The notes under the pieces: model-generated | The model's input: the letters and a program-made list of their open reading frames with translations, nothing else | What the model was told of the DNA's origin: nothing | Database searches by the model: none | Shown: positions 25,025 to 32,573 of the stretch, one piece after another | Layout: the number at the start of each line of letters is the position of its first letter | Numbering within the stretch: position 1 is the first letter of the stretch | From: Arcobacter suis CECT 7833 | GTDB lineage: Bacteria > Campylobacterota > Campylobacteria > Campylobacterales > Arcobacteraceae | NCBI RefSeq assembly: GCF_003544815.1 | Contig: NZ_CP032100.1 | Span: forward strand, 496,001-560,000 | Direction: 5' to 3' | DNA length: 64,000 bases | Made by a program: the position numbers and the translations under genes

Positions 25025-25059
25025 AGTATATATAAAAAAAATGGCTAAAAAATGGCTAA
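25025..25059 (-). promoter_or_regulatory. Promoter of the transposase-derived gene with tandem TTAGCCAT repeats
   Basis: On the minus strand, TATACT (25030-25025) ends six bases before the ATG at 25018, so the transcript is probably leaderless. Upstream, two copies of ATGGCTAA (25041-25048 and 25052-25059) start exactly 11 bp apart, one helical turn, as expected for a tandem operator. Confidence 0.45.
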
Positions 25060-25116
25060 TTCAAATATTTTAAGTAAAGTTTCATTCCTTGTCATGAGTC
25101 TTTTTTGAATCAGAGT

Positions 25117-25167
25117 ATATTAAGTTAAATGTGGAAATAATTCCACCTATTAATGAGACTAATTATC
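25117..25167 (+). promoter_or_regulatory. Regulatory region of the first TonB-dependent receptor
   Basis: A TATATT -10-like box (about 25117-25122) is followed by an inverted repeat GTGGAA-ATAA-TTCCAC (25131-25146) and a Fur-type site GAGACTAATTATC (25155-25167, two mismatches). The GTGGAA palindrome is a candidate operator for the adjacent transposase-derived protein. Confidence 0.45.
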
Positions 25168-25192
25168 ATAATTAAAAAAACAAGGAAACAAA

Positions 25193-25309
25193 TTGCGAAA
25201 TATAAAAAGAAGAATAATTCCACTATCACTTTGTCTATCAATGATTTTAGGAAGCCAATTATTTGCTGAAAATACAGATACTTTACTTGAAGAAGTAGAA
25301 GTTTCGGAA
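25193..25309 (+). repeat. Duplicated signal-peptide coding segment, copy 1
   Basis: These 117 bp and 27344-27460 differ at only about 13 positions by hand count and align without gaps, including an identical 30-base stretch, while the downstream plug and barrel coding sequences are dissimilar. Confidence 0.75.
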
Positions 25310-27304
25310 AATAATAATTACTATATTGAGAATGGTGTAACGGAAGGAGTCGATTCATATACTACTAAAAGTATGAGTACTTCTACAAAAGTTGATTTAT
25401 CTCCAAAGGATACTCCTCAAACTGTAATGGTTTTTACAAGACAAAAACTTGATGACCAGAATATAACTTCTTTTCAAGATTTATTAGCAAAAACTCCAGG
25501 TGTTACAATAAATAAATGGGATGAAAGAGTTATGCCTACAGCAAGAGGTTTTAGTGTAGATTATTATTTATTTGATGGAATGCCTACTTATCAACAAACT
25601 GCAAATGATATAGATTTAGCTATTTTTGATAGAGTTGAAGTAGTTAAAGGTGCAAATGGATTGATGACAGGTGCTGGAAATCCAGCTATGGGGATGAATT
25701 TTATTAGAAAACATGCAAATTCTAAAGAATTTGTTGGAACAGCAAATTTATCTGCTGGTTCTTGGAATAATTATAGTTCTACGGTTGATATTCAATCTGC
25801 TTTAAATGAAAAAGGAAATATTAGAGCAAGACTTGTTGCTAAACATCAAGATAAAGAATCATATATGGATAATTATGAAAAATCAACAGATGTTTTATAT
25901 GGTGTGGTTGATATGGATTTAACTGATACTACATATTTGTCTTTTGGTGGAGGTTATGAAGATTTACAAAGAGATGGTGTACGATGGGGAGGATTACCAG
26001 CTTTTTATACTGATGGAACAAGGACAAGTTTTGATAGATCAAATACAGTTTCAGGCGATTGGACATATTGGGATGTTAAAACTAAAAATTATTTTGCAGA
26101 TTTGAAACAATATGTTTATGATGATATTTCTTTAAATTTATCAGTATCCAATCGAGAATTTGATACTGATACAAAACTTGCATATTTTAGTGGAAAAGTT
26201 AATAAAGCAACAGGACTTGGAACAGGCTCTCCTTCTCGATATACAAGTGAAAGAACAGAAAATGAAAATAATATAGATTTATATGGTTCTATACCTTTTG
26301 AAATAGCTAGTTTAGAACATGAGATAGTGGTAGGAACAATGTATAACAAACATAAAGTAACAAAAGATAATTGGGCGAATGCAAATCTTACAAATGTAAC
26401 AGTAGATGTTTTAAATATAGAAAATCCATATTCAAATTGGACTTCTAGCGGTAATAATGTATTAAATCAAACAACACAAAAAGGTACATATTTAGCTGGA
26501 AAATTTTCTTTAATGGAAGATTTAAAACTTATAAGTGGATTTAGGGTCTCAAATTGGGAATATGAAGTGGCAAATGGAGTAGGAAATAGAGAATTTGAAA
26601 ATGAAATAACTCCTTATGTTGGGTTGATTTATGATATTGACAATAATCACAGTATTTATACTAGTTATACAAATATTTTTAAACCACAAAGTTTTAAAAC
26701 AGCTAATGGAGATTATTTAGATCCTGTTGAGGGACAAAGTCAAGAAGTTGGAGTAAAAGGTGAATATTTTAATGGAAACCTAAATACTTCAGTTTCATTA
26801 TTTAAAATTGAACAAGATGGTGTTGGTGAAAAAATTGATGGCGTATTTGTTGTTAATACAACTGAATCAGCTTATAGAGCAGCTAGTGGTGTTGAGAGTA
26901 AGGGTATTGAATTTATTGCATCGGGAAAACTTACTGATAATTTAGGCTTAGATTTTGGTTTAGCAAACTTTGAGGCGAAAGATGCAAAAGGTAATAAATT
27001 TAATACAGATTCTTCGAGAACAACAGCAAATTTATTTGCTAAATATACTATTAATGATTATCGATTTGGTGGTGGAATAAATTACAAAAGTAAAATATAT
27101 TCAGGCACAGGTGTTAATGAAATCGCACAAGATGGATATTTTACAAATGATTTAATGGCAGGATATAAAATTAATAAGAATTTTGATTTGCAATTAAATG
27201 TTAATAACATATTTGACAAAGTGTATTATGAAAGACTTGGGGCTAATTCTATGGTTTATGGTGACCCTAGAAATGCCACACTAGGGATGAAATATACATT
27301 CTAG
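25193..27304 (+). CDS. TonB-dependent siderophore receptor (FpvA/FoxA-like)
   Basis: Outer-membrane receptor of 703 residues. It has a signal peptide (MRNIKRRIIPLSLCLSMILG), a plug domain with KDTPQTVMVFTRQKLDD and the siderophore-receptor block VKGANGLMTGAGNPAMGMNF (about 150-172), and a 22-stranded barrel ending in the aromatic C terminus (L-G-M-K-Y-T-F). There is no N-terminal signalling (STN) domain, so it does not use a FecI/FecR-type cascade. The TTG start follows AAGGA. The signal-peptide region is nearly identical in DNA to that of the next receptor. Substrate is probably a hydroxamate-type ferric siderophore by resemblance; a Fur-type site lies upstream. Confidence 0.9.
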   Translation: MRNIKRRIIPLSLCLSMILGSQLFAENTDTLLEEVEVSENNNYYIENGVTEGVDSYTTKSMSTSTKVDLSPKDTPQTVMVFTRQKLDDQNITSFQDLLAKTPGVTINKWDERVMPTARGFSVDYYLFDGMPTYQQTANDIDLAIFDRVEVVKGANGLMTGAGNPAMGMNFIRKHANSKEFVGTANLSAGSWNNYSSTVDIQSALNEKGNIRARLVAKHQDKESYMDNYEKSTDVLYGVVDMDLTDTTYLSFGGGYEDLQRDGVRWGGLPAFYTDGTRTSFDRSNTVSGDWTYWDVKTKNYFADLKQYVYDDISLNLSVSNREFDTDTKLAYFSGKVNKATGLGTGSPSRYTSERTENENNIDLYGSIPFEIASLEHEIVVGTMYNKHKVTKDNWANANLTNVTVDVLNIENPYSNWTSSGNNVLNQTTQKGTYLAGKFSLMEDLKLISGFRVSNWEYEVANGVGNREFENEITPYVGLIYDIDNNHSIYTSYTNIFKPQSFKTANGDYLDPVEGQSQEVGVKGEYFNGNLNTSVSLFKIEQDGVGEKIDGVFVVNTTESAYRAASGVESKGIEFIASGKLTDNLGLDFGLANFEAKDAKGNKFNTDSSRTTANLFAKYTINDYRFGGGINYKSKIYSGTGVNEIAQDGYFTNDLMAGYKINKNFDLQLNVNNIFDKVYYERLGANSMVYGDPRNATLGMKYTF

Positions 27305-27343
27305 AAAAGAGGCTTTAAAAGTCTTTTTTTAATAAGGAAAAAA

Positions 27344-27460
27344 ATGAAAAATATTAAAAGAAAAATAATTCCACTATCACTTTGTCTATCAATGATATTA
27401 GGAAACCAATTATTTGCTGAAAATACAAATACTTTACTTGAAGAGGTTAATGTTTCAGAA
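27344..27460 (+). repeat. Duplicated signal-peptide coding segment, copy 2
   Basis: Partner of the segment at 25193-25309; the identity stops abruptly after the E-E-V-x-V-S-E codons. The abrupt edge fits gene conversion or domain swapping of the leader region. Confidence 0.75.
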
Positions 27461-29452
27461 ACTGCACAAAATGGAACTGCTGAAAATGGATATGTGGTGA
27501 AAGAGACAACTGGAATCGGAATTTGGGATAAAAGAAGTTTGCAAGATACTCCTTATCAAATGAGCATAGTTTCACAAGATATGATAGAAAACACTGCAAG
27601 TGGAATTGACCAAATTTTTAAAATGAATCCAGTTGTTCAAGTAACAAGAACTTCAACTTCTTCTCATAGTTGGAATACACCTGAAATAAATATAAGAGGA
27701 TTTAGTGCTTCAGGAAATCACATTTTAGATGGTATACCATTTTCTTGGGTAGAAGGGGTTACAACAGAAGAACTTGAAAGAATAGAAGTATTAAACGGAC
27801 TATCTGGATTTTTATATGGTGTTGGATATGTAGGAGGTGCAGTTAATTATGTAACAAAAAAACCGACATTAGAAAGAATTACAGATTTAACTATTGGAAG
27901 TACTGGAAATGAAGCAGCTTATATACATGCTGATTTAGGTGGAAAGATTGATGAAAAAGGAAAATTCTCTTATAGATTAAATGCTTTAAAACAAGATGGT
28001 GAGACTTCTATAAAAGACCAAAATATAGATAGAGAATTAATAACTGGAGCATTAGATTGGAGAGTAACTGATGATTTACTTTTAACATTTGATGCTTCGC
28101 ATAAAGAGAATAAAACAGATAAATTAACTGCTTCGTTTTCTAGTAATCAATCTGCAAGTATTTTAGATCCAAAACAAGGATATTCACCTGCTTGGACATT
28201 TTCTGATACTTCTCAAGATAGATTAGGATTTAAATCTTTATGGCAGATTAATGACAATGTAAAACTTAGAACTGGATATATCCATCTTGAACATGAAAAT
28301 GATATGTCTATGTCTTACGTATATGATAATTATGATGGAACATACAGACTTAACTATTATAGGGCTTGGCCTCAGACATCAACAACTCAAGGTGCTTATG
28401 TTTATACAGATATTGATTTTGATACTTTTGGAATTGAACATACCTTAACAATTGGTGGTTCTGGGAATAAAAAGAAAAGTAATAGTATTGATGGTGCTTG
28501 GGAATGGGTTAATTTAGGTAATTATACATTAGACCAATTAAATAATGTATCAAAACCAACTTATATCGGTAGTACTAATAATAAAACTTATTTATCTAGT
28601 CGTAATGAAAAAACAAATCTTATGGTTGGTGATGATATAAGATTTAATGACCAATGGAGTGCATTAGTTGGATTTAATTATGCAGAAGTTGAAGAAAAAA
28701 ATTACAATATTAATGGTGAAAAAACTGGTGGATATGATGCAAATGATATAACACCAAGTATATCTTTAATCTATAAACCATTTGAAGATTTGACAACTTA
28801 CACAACATATATGGAATCTTTAGAAAGTGGTACTATTGTTGGAGATTTATATTCAAATGCTGGAGAAATCTTTGACCCTTATGTAAGTAAACAATATGAA
28901 GTTGGAGCAAAATACTCTATTTCACAAAATTTACTTTTAAGTTCAGCATTATTTAGAATTGAAAAAGCAAATTCATATGAAGAACAAACTTCTTCAAAAC
29001 CAATATTAACTCAAGATGGATTAGTAATTCACCAAGGTTTAGAGCTAACGGTAACTGGAAAATTAACTGATAATCTTACCGTTGTAACTGGTGGAACAAT
29101 TATGGATTTAGAAATAGATAAAGCTGAATCAAATGAAGGTAAAAAACCTACAAATGTAGCTTCTAAAATGGCAAAACTTTATACCGAGTATAATATTCCT
29201 ACGGTTCAAGGTTTAGCATTAACTGGTGGAGCTTATTGGACAGGAGAATCATATAGAGATGGCGCAAATACAGATGTTATTCCATCTTATACAGTTTATG
29301 ATGGAGGATTCAGATATAAAACTAAATTAGATAAATATTCGACAACTTATATCGTTAATGTTACAAATCTAACTAATAAAGAGTATTGGAGAGGTTCAAC
29401 ATCTTTTGGTGAACCTAGAAATATAGCTTTATCTATGAAAGTAGAATTTTAA
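27344..29452 (+). CDS. TonB-dependent siderophore receptor, second copy
   Basis: Outer-membrane receptor of 702 residues. The signal peptide MKNIKRKIIPLSLCLSMILG is almost the same as that of the preceding receptor. The plug has LQDTPYQMSIVSQDMIEN and NINIRGF-like blocks, EVLNGLSGFLYGVGYVGGAV (about 150-170) and a barrel ending in a final Phe (MKVEF). There is no STN domain. It follows the first receptor by 40 bp with AAGGA before the ATG, so they are probably co-transcribed. The mature sequence is clearly different, implying a different ferric chelate. Confidence 0.9.
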   Translation: MKNIKRKIIPLSLCLSMILGNQLFAENTNTLLEEVNVSETAQNGTAENGYVVKETTGIGIWDKRSLQDTPYQMSIVSQDMIENTASGIDQIFKMNPVVQVTRTSTSSHSWNTPEINIRGFSASGNHILDGIPFSWVEGVTTEELERIEVLNGLSGFLYGVGYVGGAVNYVTKKPTLERITDLTIGSTGNEAAYIHADLGGKIDEKGKFSYRLNALKQDGETSIKDQNIDRELITGALDWRVTDDLLLTFDASHKENKTDKLTASFSSNQSASILDPKQGYSPAWTFSDTSQDRLGFKSLWQINDNVKLRTGYIHLEHENDMSMSYVYDNYDGTYRLNYYRAWPQTSTTQGAYVYTDIDFDTFGIEHTLTIGGSGNKKKSNSIDGAWEWVNLGNYTLDQLNNVSKPTYIGSTNNKTYLSSRNEKTNLMVGDDIRFNDQWSALVGFNYAEVEEKNYNINGEKTGGYDANDITPSISLIYKPFEDLTTYTTYMESLESGTIVGDLYSNAGEIFDPYVSKQYEVGAKYSISQNLLLSSALFRIEKANSYEEQTSSKPILTQDGLVIHQGLELTVTGKLTDNLTVVTGGTIMDLEIDKAESNEGKKPTNVASKMAKLYTEYNIPTVQGLALTGGAYWTGESYRDGANTDVIPSYTVYDGGFRYKTKLDKYSTTYIVNVTNLTNKEYWRGSTSFGEPRNIALSMKVEF

Positions 29453-29471
29453 TTAACAAGTAAAATTTAGA

Positions 29472-29728
29472 ATGAATAATATTAGAGGAAGTGTAAATTG
29501 GCAGGATAAATTTTATTCTGATGTAACTAATCTAGTTGGAGATTAACACAAGATGATGTAGTTATAATAAATTTAATGGGTAAATATGAAATTCCAAAAA
29601 ATTTATCTGCTCAGCTAAATGTTAATAATTTATTTGATAAAGAGTATTACTCAAATATTGTTTATGATATGCAATATATTTATGGTGACCCCAGAAATAC
29701 AACTTTATCGTTGAATTATAAATTTTAA
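29472..29728 (+). pseudogene. Remnant of a TonB-dependent receptor C terminus
   Basis: About 80 codons of receptor barrel end remain. The first part reads N-N-I-R-G-S-V-N-W-Q-D-K-F-Y-S-D and stops at a TAA near 29546. In another frame the code continues as L-T-Q-D-D-V, then LSAQLNVNNLFDKEYYSN, and ends YGDPRNTTLSLNYKF. This matches the last strands of the receptor at 25193 (for example LQLNVNNIFDK). No upstream plug or barrel sequence is present, so this is a frameshifted 3' relic, evidence of an earlier third receptor in the array. Confidence 0.75.
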
Positions 29729-29729
29729 T

Positions 29730-29756
29730 AAAAAGAGATTTTAAAAGTCTCTTTTT
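29730..29756 (+). terminator. Hairpin after the receptor remnant
   Basis: A perfect 9-bp stem (29730-29738 with 29748-29756), a 9-nt loop and a T-rich tail follow the remnant stop codon, 15 bp before the next gene. A weaker version of the same A/T hairpin follows the first receptor (27305-27330). Confidence 0.55.
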
Positions 29757-29771
29757 ATATATAGGAAAAAA

Positions 29772-30077
29772 ATGAAAGAATTAATAAAAAACTTATCAAC
29801 CCCAGAACAAAGTGGAAAAAGAATTGGGTTATTTAGAACTCTCTGTGCTATTTTCGGAGGACTTTTAGTAGCTTATTTAGGAATGACTTTACTTCTTTAT
29901 ATAATTCCAGGAACTCCTGGTGAATCTATTATCGTTCCTTTACTTCTTAATACCATGGCTTGGGCAGGAGTTGCTTTATGGATAAGTGTTTCTTCTACTA
30001 AATTAAGTGCAATATTGAGAGTTGTAATTCCTTCTTTGATATTTTCAATTCTTATAGCTATTTTATATAATATTTAA
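29772..30077 (+). CDS. Small three- to four-helix inner-membrane protein of iron uptake (DUF3649-like)
   Basis: The 101-residue protein has hydrophobic segments at about 20-47, 52-74 and 80-100, and a short cytoplasmic N terminus (KNLSTPEQSGKRIGLFR). It resembles the small membrane proteins (DUF3649 type) that precede PepSY membrane proteins beside TonB-dependent receptors. AAGGA lies before the ATG. It is followed nine bases later by the PepSY gene, so they form one unit. Confidence 0.7.
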   Translation: MKELIKNLSTPEQSGKRIGLFRTLCAIFGGLLVAYLGMTLLLYIIPGTPGESIIVPLLLNTMAWAGVALWISVSSTKLSAILRVVIPSLIFSILIAILYNI

Positions 30078-30085
30078 GGTAAAAA

Positions 30086-31663
30086 ATGAACGAAAATTTA
30101 GAAAAAGAATCAAATAAACTATTTAAACAAAGACTCCAAAGAGTTCATGTGGCAACGGGAATAAGTTTTTCTTTACTTATGTATGTGGCTGTATTTTTTG
30201 GAGTATTTGCTATTTTATTACCTTATATTCAAGTTTGGGAAAAACCTTCACGGCATTATCAGATAGCTGATATTACGAAAATAGATTATGGTTCTATGAT
30301 TGACCCCGTTTTAGCAGATTCTGATTATCCAAAAATGAATGGTGTTACTATTATTCTTCCAGGTTATATGGAAGATCCATCTCTTAGAATTAGAGCTCCT
30401 TATACAAAAACGAGAGTATTTAATCCAAATACAAATCAAGAAGTAGAAAATGAAGATGACCAATCAGAATTAGCAAGATTTTTAAATCACATGCATTATG
30501 GAAGACCTTTTAAAGATGTTGGTTATTTAATATTTGGTTTTACGGCTGTTGCTTGTATGTTTTTGGTTATTGGTGGAGTTATTTTAATCTTGAAAATAAA
30601 ATACAAAAATGATGGTAAAAATCCTGCAAGTAAATTTTCAAAGTGGCATAGAAAAATTTTTACTTGGGTATTTCCTCCTTTTATTATTATCACGCTAACG
30701 GGTGCTTTTATGAACATAGGATATGATGGTTCTGCTCCTATGACTTCCCTTGCTTCAAAAGGTGAAACAAGTCGAATTTTTCAGCTTACTGAACCGATTC
30801 TTTTTCCTGAAGAGCCAAAAATAGAAAAGAAAAATGACACTGCTTTAATGCTTCCTATGAATGAATTAATCAAAAAAGCAAAACAGATAAATTCAGATTT
30901 AGATTTTCAAAGAATAGAATTAATTAATTGGGGTGATTCAAGTGCTACTGCAAAACTTGAGGGATATAATCCTTATATGCCATTTTTAAATGGTATTTCA
31001 AATAAACCTAGTATTACTCTAAGTGGAGTTGATGGAACTTTAATAAGTGAACACAAAGTAATGGATAAACATTGGAGTGGACTTTTTTATGACAGTATTT
31101 TTTTCCTACACTTCTTATTTGGTGTTGATACTTTTACTAGATTATTTATTGCAACTTTAATGACAATTTCTAGTTTTGCTTTAGGTTTTGGAGTTTTATT
31201 ATGGCTTGAAAAAAAGGCTAGAAAATTCCCAAATCATATCCCCGTTTATCAATGGATGGGAAAATTATCACTTAGTGTGATGATAGGGGTGATTCCTGCA
31301 ACTGGATTTTTATTTGTAAGTCAATGGTTATTTCCTTTTGATTTAGAAAATAGGGTAGCTTTACAAAAAGGGCTTTTTGGTCTTTTTTGGTTAGCAACTT
31401 TAACTTGGTCTTTTTATCGATTAAATTCATATCAAGCTGCAAAAGAGTTTTTAATTTTAGGTGGAATTTTATTTATTTTAAGTCCAATTATTCACTTTAT
31501 TAATAGTGGATTTTCACCAATACAACTTTGGAATGAAAATATGTTTAATATTTTAAGCGTTGATATTGGTTTATTTATTTTTGGTGTTATTTTACTTTTT
31601 GTGGGAATAAAGTTACCCCAAGATAGAGTTAAAGTTCAAGAATTTTGGGCTAAGAAATTTTAA
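30086..31663 (+). CDS. PepSY-associated multi-pass membrane protein
   Basis: The 525-residue inner-membrane protein starts with the PepSY_TM hallmark RVHVATGISFSLLMYVAVFF (about 20-45) and has a periplasmic loop, a helix pair near 150-210, a second long periplasmic PepSY-like region (about 215-335) and four or more helices to the end. Members next to siderophore receptors are thought to act in reduction or release of ferric iron in the periplasm; related FoxB/FegB-type proteins are the model. His residues at helix edges (for example F-K-x-W-H-R-K) fit haem or metal binding. Operon with the preceding and following genes. Confidence 0.82.
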   Translation: MNENLEKESNKLFKQRLQRVHVATGISFSLLMYVAVFFGVFAILLPYIQVWEKPSRHYQIADITKIDYGSMIDPVLADSDYPKMNGVTIILPGYMEDPSLRIRAPYTKTRVFNPNTNQEVENEDDQSELARFLNHMHYGRPFKDVGYLIFGFTAVACMFLVIGGVILILKIKYKNDGKNPASKFSKWHRKIFTWVFPPFIIITLTGAFMNIGYDGSAPMTSLASKGETSRIFQLTEPILFPEEPKIEKKNDTALMLPMNELIKKAKQINSDLDFQRIELINWGDSSATAKLEGYNPYMPFLNGISNKPSITLSGVDGTLISEHKVMDKHWSGLFYDSIFFLHFLFGVDTFTRLFIATLMTISSFALGFGVLLWLEKKARKFPNHIPVYQWMGKLSLSVMIGVIPATGFLFVSQWLFPFDLENRVALQKGLFGLFWLATLTWSFYRLNSYQAAKEFLILGGILFILSPIIHFINSGFSPIQLWNENMFNILSVDIGLFIFGVILLFVGIKLPQDRVKVQEFWAKKF

Positions 31664-31675
31664 AAAAGGATTTTT

Positions 31676-32158
31676 ATGAAAAGATTTATATATATTTTAT
31701 TTTTAATTACTACATATTTACACTCTCATGAATTAATGATGAATGTAATTGATAATAAAGATAATACAGTAACTGTAATAGGTGGGGAAACAATTGAAGG
31801 TGCGATGATAAAATTTGAATCATTACAAACAGGTGAAGTTATATTTAAACAAAGATTACCTCAAAAAAGTGAACTAACTATTACTATTCCAAACGAACCA
31901 TATCAAATAGTTTTAGATGGAGGTCCAGGTGAAAAAGTTATTAAAGATGGAATCAATTTAAAAGGAGAAAATATTGATAAATCAGAAATAAATCCAACAG
32001 TAATAGAAAAGTTAACAAAAGCCGAACACGAAGTACATGAGTGGGATAAATTAACTACAATTTTATTTTCTATTGCCTTTATATTACTTCTTTTAACCAT
32101 TTATTTTAGTGCAAGAAATAGTAATAAAATTTTATTATTGTTAAAGGAAAATAACTAA
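31676..32158 (+). CDS. Periplasmic, C-terminally anchored protein of the iron uptake operon
   Basis: The 160-residue protein has a signal peptide (MKRFIYILFLITTYLHS), a beta-rich periplasmic domain (about 18-90, with GGETIEGAMIKFESLQTGEV and YQIVLDGGPGEKV) and a membrane helix near the end (about 132-150), then a short positively charged tail. The beta domain resembles half of a DUF4198/NikM-type carboxypeptidase-like fold. AAAAGGA precedes the ATG, 12 bp after the PepSY gene. It is probably an accessory factor; exact role unknown. Confidence 0.65.
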   Translation: MKRFIYILFLITTYLHSHELMMNVIDNKDNTVTVIGGETIEGAMIKFESLQTGEVIFKQRLPQKSELTITIPNEPYQIVLDGGPGEKVIKDGINLKGENIDKSEINPTVIEKLTKAEHEVHEWDKLTTILFSIAFILLLLTIYFSARNSNKILLLLKENN

Positions 32159-32176
32159 ACTCACAATATCAATTTT

Positions 32177-32281
32177 AATAACTATTATCAATTTTTATAA
32201 AAAATTAAGTTTTACTTTGTTAGCATGCCGTTAATATTTTGTTAACAAAGTATAAATTTTATTAATTAAATAAAATATTAT
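32177..32281 (+). promoter_or_regulatory. hemP promoter region with Fur-like site and palindromes
   Basis: AATAACTATTATC (32177-32189) matches the Fur pattern with two mismatches. Further down, ACTTTGTTA (32214-32222) is inverted at TAACAAAGT (32243-32251), and TTTGTTAACAAA (32238-32249) is a perfect 12-bp palindrome followed directly by TATAAA (32251-32256), a likely -10. A repressor bound at the palindrome would block the promoter. Confidence 0.45.
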
Positions 32282-32292
32282 AGGGTATTAAA

Positions 32293-32427
32293 TTGAAAGA
32301 AAATAAAGATAAACACCTAGAGTCAAAAGAGATTTTTGATAAAGAAAAAACTATTGAAATAAAGCATGATGGACAGTCTTATTATCTTAAAATTACTAAA
32401 TCAAATAAATTAATACTCACTAAGTAA
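32293..32427 (+). CDS. hemP: HemP-family haemin uptake regulator/protein
   Basis: A 44-residue gene starting TTG at 32293 with AGGG seven bases upstream. The product reads MKENKDKHLESKEIFDKEKT, then I-E-I-K-H-D-G-Q-S-Y-Y-L-K-I-T and ends N-K-L-I-L-T-K. The S-x-x-I/L-F block, the I-x-H-x-G-x-x-Y-x-L strand and the K-L-I-L-T-K ending are the HemP family signature. HemP proteins lie beside haem or siderophore receptor genes and in some bacteria activate the receptor gene. Here it sits 147 bp upstream of a TonB-dependent receptor. The remaining bases up to 32573 hold an 11-bp direct repeat and otherwise nothing coding. Confidence 0.85.
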   Translation: MKENKDKHLESKEIFDKEKTIEIKHDGQSYYLKITKSNKLILTK

Positions 32428-32443
32428 CTACAAAATAATTAAA

Positions 32444-32486
32444 ACATAGCCAGCAACAGTATATAGTTCTCCTACACATAGCCAGC
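32444..32486 (+). repeat. 11-bp direct repeats between hemP and the receptor gene
   Basis: ACATAGCCAGC occurs at 32444-32454 and 32476-32486, starting 32 bp apart (about three helical turns), in otherwise AT-rich intergenic DNA upstream of the Fiu-like receptor. The TAGCCA core also occurs in tandem at the promoter at 25041-25059. Confidence 0.6.
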
Positions 32487-32573
32487 CAAAAATTAAAATA
32501 TCAAACAACTGTTATCAAATAAAATAATAAATTAATTTTTATTTGAGAATTATTAATTTCTTGGAGGAAATGA

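Noticed and set aside
24380-25190. Intact insertion sequence
   Set aside because: The transposase-like protein seems to lack catalytic residues, and I see no terminal inverted repeats or target-site duplication near its ends.
32159-32573. Small RNA gene in the hemP region
   Set aside because: Apart from hemP and the short repeats and palindromes already listed, I see no convincing folded RNA or terminator.
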